Assembly: GCA_037176885.1 (NCBI GenBank)
Contig: JAWWNJ010000125.1
Location: 1 to 64,000 of the forward strand
From: Favolaschia claudopus
Lineage: Eukaryota; Basidiomycota; Agaricomycetes; Agaricales; Mycenaceae
Reading direction: 5' to 3'
Length of the DNA stretch: 64,000 nucleotides
Numbering within the stretch: position 1 is the stretch's first letter; every line of letters begins with the position of its first letter. The translations under genes were made by a program, and so were the position numbers. Under the pieces are notes generated by a model, which saw nothing but the letters and a program-made list of their open reading frames with translations, was not told where the DNA came from and did not search any database. Shown here piece by piece: positions 57,800 to 64,000 of this stretch.

Positions 57800-59159
57800 C
57801 TATCCGCAGAACGTCACAGTATAGTCCGCATGCAGACTCGAGCTGCAGGTGAGGATGGGCGTCGCGCCGGATTCGTCGTACGTGTAAGCATACGCGTTTG
57901 GGCACGCATTCTTGAAGAACTATCAAAGGAAACGTCAAATTAGAGATTAAAGATGGCTGAAAGACAAATCGGAGAGGACTTACAGAATAGAAAGCAACAC
58001 CCGAACTCGGGCAAGTCGACGGAAGGTTAAAATTACCCGTGCAGCAGTTCGGGGAGTTGGCTGAAGGGTGTCCGAGTCACGAGTGAGTCAGTATATATAT
58101 GCCGAGATGGATCACAAGGAGAAGATGTAGACGAACCAGGGTTGCCATCCAAATTCGCCGAGCACGCACTATTGCATCCCACCGTCTTCCCAGTAGAGTC
58201 AACCACCTTAAGCATCGATGGGCAAGTCGGGTTTAGGTCGACTTTGCATGCCGGGACATTGCATCCCGCCGTGTTCGAGATGGTGATGGGGACATTGAAA
58301 CCTTGGATGAGGGATACTAAATTCGATACGCAGTAAAGTGATAGAAGTGAAGTGAGGATTGGGAACTGTTTATGGATGGATGAGCGAATGGCTGACCATC
58401 AGGGAAATCCGTCCTCCCTCCAACTGAGAGCGCGAATTCGGCAACTGAGACGGGAGGAGTGGGCTGAGACGTTCAGATTTAGGGCGGCGGTAGGATGATT
58501 TTGGTTGGAAGTAGAGAACGTACAGCTCCGGTGCATAATCTGCCGACATTTCATCTCAAAACGTCCGGAAATGTGTCGAGGAAAGCACGCACAGTCCACC
58601 ATTACAATTTCCAGTTGCGCAAGAACTGGAAATACTCGAGAAATTGCAGCCAGTGCGAGCCTATTGCGAGGTTCACAGATATTGAGAGGAGGCATCCTCG
58701 CAAGAAAATATTATTGCTTACCCAAATACGTCCCGAGCCCCAATTATCTGGCACCTAGCGAATTTGAGTCAGTCGGTTGTTTCGTGAGATAGGAAAATAT
58801 GGGACCTGGAATGAAACTGATGAACCGGCAGGCGCTACCCACCTGTACACGAGAATCAGTCAAGCAATCCGAGTCAATTTTGAGTCTGGACGCACCCTGT
58901 CGGTTGATTCGGAGTGGCGCTTCCTGCGGCAGGGTCCGTGAAGATCTTTCATGAAAATTTCAGAATTGCAATGCATCCAAGCGAGAGGCAGGTTATTTTA
59001 CCGCCGGCCTAGAGATGGATGACATCAATACCGGTTAATGTTAAGTAGTGTGGCGCAGACGCACCAAACGGTGTAAGAGCAGCTGTTCTTGACAGTGACG
59101 GTCCGCGCCGAGACAAGCGAAACCGCAACCAAAGATACCAAGGCGTTGAATCCTTTCAT
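57800..59159 (-). CDS. Thaumatin-like protein 1, secreted
   Basis: ATG 59159 begins a signal peptide (KGFNALVSLVAVSLVSA) and the mature start RTVTVKNSCSYTVW, followed by short introns (the first starts GTGCGTC). The C-terminal exons encode NVPITISNTAGCNVPAC, MLKVVDSTGKTVGCNSACSANLDGN, NSPNCCTGNFNLPSTCPSSG, FFKNACPNAYAYTYDES and the end DYTVTFCG-stop (57800). The cysteine-rich pattern and CPNAYAY block are typical of thaumatin/PR-5 family proteins, some of which are beta-1,3-glucanases. It is transcribed away from the paralog at 61526. The middle exons (58300-59050) were not resolved one by one. Confidence 0.85.
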
Positions 59160-61525
59160 CGTTTCGAAGTGGACGAGGTGGCTGCGCGCGTGGCGTTGAA
59201 GTCGAGGAAGAGAGCAGATCGACGACGCGCATTTGATCCCGCTGCAGAGCCTTTATGTAGGCGTAGGCGACGCCATCCATCTACATCAGAACCTGGCTCG
59301 TACCATGTGATGCACGTACCATATGTTGCCATCTTCCTTCAACAACGGACCAGGTTTACGTATGGCCGATAATTGACTTTGAATCGTAAAATACGGCGAG
59401 GGGAATTGACAATTGATATTTTGCGCTCAGTTGCTTGATAAGGAGGCAGATGGTGCGTGTGCTGCCAGTGCGGGTGGCATCCGGGGGCGCAAGACGGATG
59501 TATGCATTTAATTTCAAACCAAGAACTCGTCAGGCAAATTGGGCACACCATCCGTCCGATTCCGTCGAACTCGCCGCTAGCGTCAGATCCCGCGATGGGT
59601 GTTCAGAATGTTCAGCAATGTCCCGTACAAGACCGTGTCTAGCGGTGATTTTCGTGTGGTGCGTCCGCGATCCATGAGACGCATGTCAAAGTCAATAACA
59701 ATCATGGAATTGAAGTGCGTTTCTGTTTACCTGGGTCTGAGACCCTAAATCATACAGTACCGGAAGCCTCGACGTCAACCTAGGACTCCGACTTGACTCC
59801 GACTCGAGTCTCGGAGAAGATGGTCTGAGAGTCTAAAACAAAGAATTTCTGTCGTTCGTTTTACAAGAAGTTCGTCTTGCGAGACAGGACATTCAGGGCT
59901 AAGCGAAAAAGGTCTTGACCGAATCATGATATCAGCAGCGAGATGCTTCAGAGCTTCAGCTTGGAGAAGAGGAGGAGGAGGGTCGAAACGTGGAAAATGA
60001 TGGCTTGATGATGGCTGATCGCTGATTGCCGCGCGGCCGTTGTTGACACGTGTGTGCGAGTCGTGCAACGTGTCATGACTCATTAATATTGTCAAGCTTT
60101 CTCTTTCCCACCTTCTCGCTGGGTTTGCGCTGGATATCTGTGAGGTTGCCTACTCGCCGCCTCTATGGTTGTGTAGTGCACTTGTAATAAGTGACTTGGC
60201 AATACCTATATCCCCCAAATATCCTCTCTCATTCCGGAATCCGTCAGCCGGGTCCTCCTCTTTCTGCAGCAAAATCCTCATCGAGGAGACGGTTCAATAA
60301 TTTTGGAGGCATGGGCTATAGTACCTTCAGCTGCTTTTGACGAGCAGCCGGGTTCAACGTGCGAATATTCTAACACCTGTGCGTCGTTCTCGCGAAGAAT
60401 CCATTGTACTTAGGTTGAATTCACGAGCGAACATTTGTTTCCCGTTCTTTTTGTTTATCCTTTCTTTCGAGACAACTGATCGGATGGGGCGGATTTCTCG
60501 AGGTTTCTCAACAAGCAAGCAAAATTCCAACAGTTCACACCCACATAGTGAGTGACGCCACGCAGCTGACTTGAACTTCTAATTCCATATGTGTTTTTTC
60601 GAGGACAGGCTTTCCTCTCGGACTCCAGAGCTTGAACAGTTCAGACCGATCCCTGTGGCACCCGAAATTTACCACCTCATGATACCTCAAGCAAATCTGG
60701 GCGGCGGAGCCTTGTCATCTTCTGTGGAGCAAACCCGTGTGGGATTCAGATATCGCTGAATACGGTATGCCATGCGTGGCCGTTGGATACTGTTGACCGA
60801 ACAGTTGCCACCCCAACGAAGGTTGCCGTCCCGAACCTAGGTGCATGTTCTCCGAGGCACAGGTTCATCATTGCCCGCAAGGCCAGCATTATTCTGAGTC
60901 TTTTGTCACGGTGTTCGCCACTGTTCGTTTAGCAGGAATTTCAGAAACGACAATTCACTCCATTTCACTGCAGAACTTCCATCAAGATTGTGCGATTGAA
61001 ACCTGAGTCAACTCCGGACCACCCAACGCGGACTTGAAATCGAAAACCGAGCCTCGGACGCGTCGCGAAGCAGAAGAGGAGAGGATGCCGATGACACAAG
61101 GCAATCAGCGCCGATTCCGTCAATCAACATAGTCACTCTCGCGGTTCAAACTCCAACGTGGCACGATTCGATTGGGAAGGCGTCAGACGTGTTCCCTCCG
61201 CTAGGTGCCCTGCTTCACATTTATTCAAAGCTCTCATGAATGACTTGATAGCTTATGCGGGCAACCCACCAAGTACATGGGTCGAGATTCAACGTAGAGT
61301 ACGTAAGTTCATCGTTACCCGAATCCGGAAATTCTTCCGAACGAACGAACATCTGATTTTCGCAAATCCGTTGGAGCGCGTCCATAAGGTTCATCGAAGG
61401 CGAAGACGGTATACATAAAATCCAGCCCATGATACATTCGAAAGACTCAGCCGTATCCCCCCCTCTGTCCGTCCTCACCGTTACACAACTCACCCAGTCT
61501 ATTACAACTTGAAGGCGTCGAAAAC
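59160..61525. other. Divergent intergenic region between the two thaumatin-like genes
   Basis: 2.4 kb without a recognisable gene; presumably holds both promoters. Minor open frames show no family features. Confidence 0.5.
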
Positions 61526-62762
61526 ATGAAGGGATCCGTTGCTTTTGCCTCACTCGTCGCAGCCTCCGTCGTCTCGGCGCGTACCTTCACCGTCACGAAC
61601 AGCTGCGGCTACACTGTTTGGTGAGTTTCTCACTCTACCCTTCAACATAAGCTTCATAAACTAAATGAACTCTTCCCACTAGGCCTGCGGTACCTATTGA
61701 TCTTCCCCTCGATTCTCACACTCAATATGTTGTAGATTTTCACCGACCTGAACGTCGGAAGCGCCATCCCCGACCAAACGACCGGGTGCGCATTCTCTTC
61801 GCTGCCATTCTATTCTTTTTCAATGCTAGTATTGATCGTTTTCTCAGCTGGGAAGCCCCCGCCGGCTCCAGTGTTTCCTTCTCGGTTCCCGATAATTGGA
61901 CAGCCGGCCGCATCTGGCCCCGTACCCAATGCGATTTCTCGTCGAACCCTGGACCTAACTCGTGTGTCACTGGGGGCTGCAATGGTGGACTGTACGTCTG
62001 TCTATCTTCTTCCCTTTCTTCTGCGCTCAAAAATATTACTGCAATCTCTATGTACAGTGAATGCGATCCACACACCGGCACTGTATGTCGTTCTTGGTAT
62101 TTTCTTTTACAAAGCTGACATGACATATATAAGGGCGTTCCTCCCGCCACCGTAGCCGAGTTCACTCTGTCCGGCGGCGGAACAACCGACAACTACGATG
62201 GTAAGCACCCTTCCCTCATTTTTGCATATTCCTATCCTCTAAATATATTCAATTAATTTTCCTCTCTTTCCCTCTAGTATCCCTCGTCGATGGATTCAAC
62301 GTCCCTATCACCGTCACCAACACCGTCGGCTGCGACATCCCTTCCTGCCCCACCGACCTCAACCCGACCTGCCCCGCCGAGCTCTCCGTCGCCGACCCGA
62401 GTGGCAAAATCGCTGGCTGCTACAGCTCATGCAAGGCTAACCTGGACGGAAACCCCGGTCGGTATTCATCTATTCTGACGCGTAGAACTCGCATAAGTAC
62501 TTACATTCGTGCAGCCAACTCCCCGAATTGCTGCTCTGGCGACTTCGATGTCCCAGCGACCTGCCCCAGCTCGGGCGTCGCGTTCTACGACGCAAGTTCC
62601 CCCCGTCCCACAGACCCCCATTATATTAACTCTTCTTTGCAGTTCTTCAAGAAAGCCTGCCCCAACTCCTACGCATACCCCTACGACGAATCCAGCGGCA
62701 CGGCTCTCTGGTACTGCGACTCGAGCAAGAATGCCGATTTCACCATCACTTTTTGTGGATGA
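61526..62762 (+). CDS. Thaumatin-like protein 2, secreted
   Basis: ATG 61526 starts the signal peptide (KGSVAFASLVAASVVSA) and the mature start RTFTVTNSCGYTVWPA. Exons separated by about 45-70 nt introns then encode IFTDLNVGSAIPDQTT, WEAPAGSSVSFSVP, NWTAGRIWPRTQCDF (the thaumatin signature), SCVTGGCNGGL, ECDPHTGT, GVPPATVAEFTLSG, NVPITVTNTVGCDIPSC, GCYSSCKANLDGN, NSPNCCSGDFDVPATC and FFKKACPNSYAYPYDES, ending DFTITFCG-stop at 62762. The closest relative in the window is the divergent gene at 57800-59159, so the pair probably arose by inverted duplication. It would act outside the cell or at the wall. Confidence 0.92.
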
Positions 62763-63289
62763 ATCATCGTCGATTAGTACTAGTACTCATGAAGTCCAAT
62801 AAGAATTAAACGTACTCGCAGTATACCCGCTGCTGATGTACATACATACCACGAATTGTAATATTGCACAAATACCATCATACATCTTCATGAATGAACG
62901 TCTTAATCTTTACTGCACATGTGCGGTGGCTTTCCCATCCAGGTCAGCTCTCTTCCCCTCCTCCTCGCTCCGGACTCGGAGTTTTCTGATGAAACTCTGA
63001 GAGATTTCTCTCTTTTGATTGTTTCTTGTTTCGGATTTCGAGTTTCCCTTGTTTTCTCTTGTCGGTAAGGTCCAAGCAAGGTCTTCTATTTGAACACAAA
63101 TCAAACAGCTAAGTACTGGCGTAAGTATCCCGACAGCTTCGCATCATCGCATGGGCTCGACTCGGAGCGGTTTAACTTTTTGTTCCGCATAAGATGGTGG
63201 CTTGGCGGCTCCTAAATGTCTGTGAAATGACATGCGGCGGTTGCAGGTTTGATTTTGAGGAGCGTTTCTGCCTGTATCAGTGCATTACT
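62763..63289. other. Intergenic
   Basis: No gene recognised; 3' flank of thaumatin-like gene 2 and upstream region of the F-box gene. Confidence 0.5.
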
Positions 63290-64000
63290 ATGATTCACGC
63301 GTTTTCGCTGCTGTACCGGCCCGAAGTTGGTGCCGGTACAAATGCCGCGATAATCATCAGCACTTGTTCTCTTACCACGATGACCGTTCTATGGTGTTTG
63401 CCTGTTCGCCTGTTGAAACGACTTCCTTCGTTCAAGACAGCGCAGCCTCGCGACGACCTTCCCTTCGAACTCTGGCTCACAATCTTTCAATTTCTCGACG
63501 TCCTCGCGTTGGGGGCCGTCTGTCGAGTTAGTCGCGCATTCAACATCTGCGCGACGCCGCTCTACCTTCAGCGCCTTGGAATGTCCCGGGCGGATCTTAA
63601 CTCCGGGGCATTCATCCTTCCACCGAACACTGGGGTTTTCCCTGCGCTTCGGACAGCCTGCTCTCTTCCCCCCGCCCGCAGGCTAGCTTGCGATATTTCT
63701 GGGCCAACGAAGTTCCAGATAATGCACTATCTACGAATCTTCATCTCCAAACAAACCCATCTCGAGAATATTGACCTGAGGTTGCCCTGGAAGGACGACT
63801 TCAGTGAGGGCTGGCGGGATGGGAAGAAGAATCTTCCACGACGAGTCGTGCAGAAGGAGGTTTGTCGCCTCCTCAACAGCGTTATGCCACGAGGCAAAAC
63901 TGTACTCATTGTTCCCGATCGAGTGATCCTCAACAGCTCTACGCCAAAGCAGGCTCCTTCGTGGCGCTTGATTCGTCGGATCACTGCACCACCTCGTGGA
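63290..64000 (+). CDS. F-box protein, 5' part
   Basis: The frame is open from ATG 63290 (alternative ATG 63380, MTVLWCLPVRLLKRL) to the window edge without a stop. An F-box-like motif follows: DDLPFELWLTIFQFLDVLALGAVCRVSRAFN (about 63454-63545, shown in part by its Leu-Pro start and the CRVSRAFN end). F-box proteins link substrates to SCF ubiquitin ligases through Skp1. The region after it is the start of an undefined substrate-recognition part. The family is expanded in agaricomycetes. The 3' end lies outside the window. Confidence 0.75.
   Translation, partial: MIHAFSLLYRPEVGAGTNAAIIISTCSLTTMTVLWCLPVRLLKRLPSFKTAQPRDDLPFELWLTIFQFLDVLALGAVCRVSRAFNICATPLYLQRLGMSRADLNSGAFILPPNTGVFPALRTACSLPPARRLACDISGPTKFQIMHYLRIFISKQTHLENIDLRLPWKDDFSEGWRDGKKNLPRRVVQKEVCRLLNSVMPRGKTVLIVPDRVILNSSTPKQAPSWRLIRRITAPPRG

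Overview
The window looks like a transposon-rich stretch of a filamentous basidiomycete genome, most likely an agaricomycete. The clues are genes split by many 45-60 nt GT-AG introns, a multi-intron laccase, a basidiomycete-type seven-helix receptor-like gene, thaumatin-like proteins, a CFEM protein and an F-box gene, interspersed with fungal-type transposons. No species call is possible from sequence alone.

Layout. (1) 1-22732 is one host gene, an MFS sugar transporter, split by nested insertions. A non-autonomous hAT-like element (394-21513, 8-bp target duplication GCCCAAGC) sits in its coding sequence. An 18.1-kb Ty3/gypsy retrotransposon (423-18524, 1.79-kb LTRs, 4-bp duplication CCGT) sits inside the left terminal repeat of that hAT. 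Between pol and its 3' LTR the retrotransposon carries about 7 kb of antisense, intron-containing genes. At least two of these encode cysteine clusters like the Zn2Cys6 fold. The whole retrotransposon is peppered with the palindrome CCGCGG (about 52 copies). (2) 22846-24077 is an uncharacterised minus-strand gene. (3) 25046-36300 has two AKR7-type aldo-keto reductase paralogs flanking a large transposase-like gene (26477-31597) that combines a DDE-like core with an inserted 3'-5' exonuclease domain, a GPI-type CFEM gene (32555-33078) and a 922-bp hAT MITE with 8-bp duplications. (4) 36716-39932 is an apparently intact laccase, followed by a small secreted-protein gene (41270-41989). (5) 44968-54336 is a Tc1/IS630-type DNA transposon with roughly 430-bp terminal inverted repeats. 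It holds a DD34E transposase and a convergent cargo gene with a C-terminal SAM-like segment. The cargo gene is interrupted by an intact Ty1/copia element with identical LTRs, and the right terminal repeat is interrupted by a third hAT-type MITE. (6) 54846-64000 has a seven-helix membrane protein, a divergent pair of thaumatin-like genes, and the 5' part of an F-box gene that runs off the window.

Host genes point to a secreted, plant-material-associated lifestyle (laccase, thaumatin-like proteins, CFEM, sugar uptake, aldehyde reduction). The most unusual content is in the mobile elements: a retrotransposon with its own antisense zinc-cluster genes and matching-looking CGG palindromes, a two-gene Tc1-type transposon, and a DDE/exonuclease fusion.
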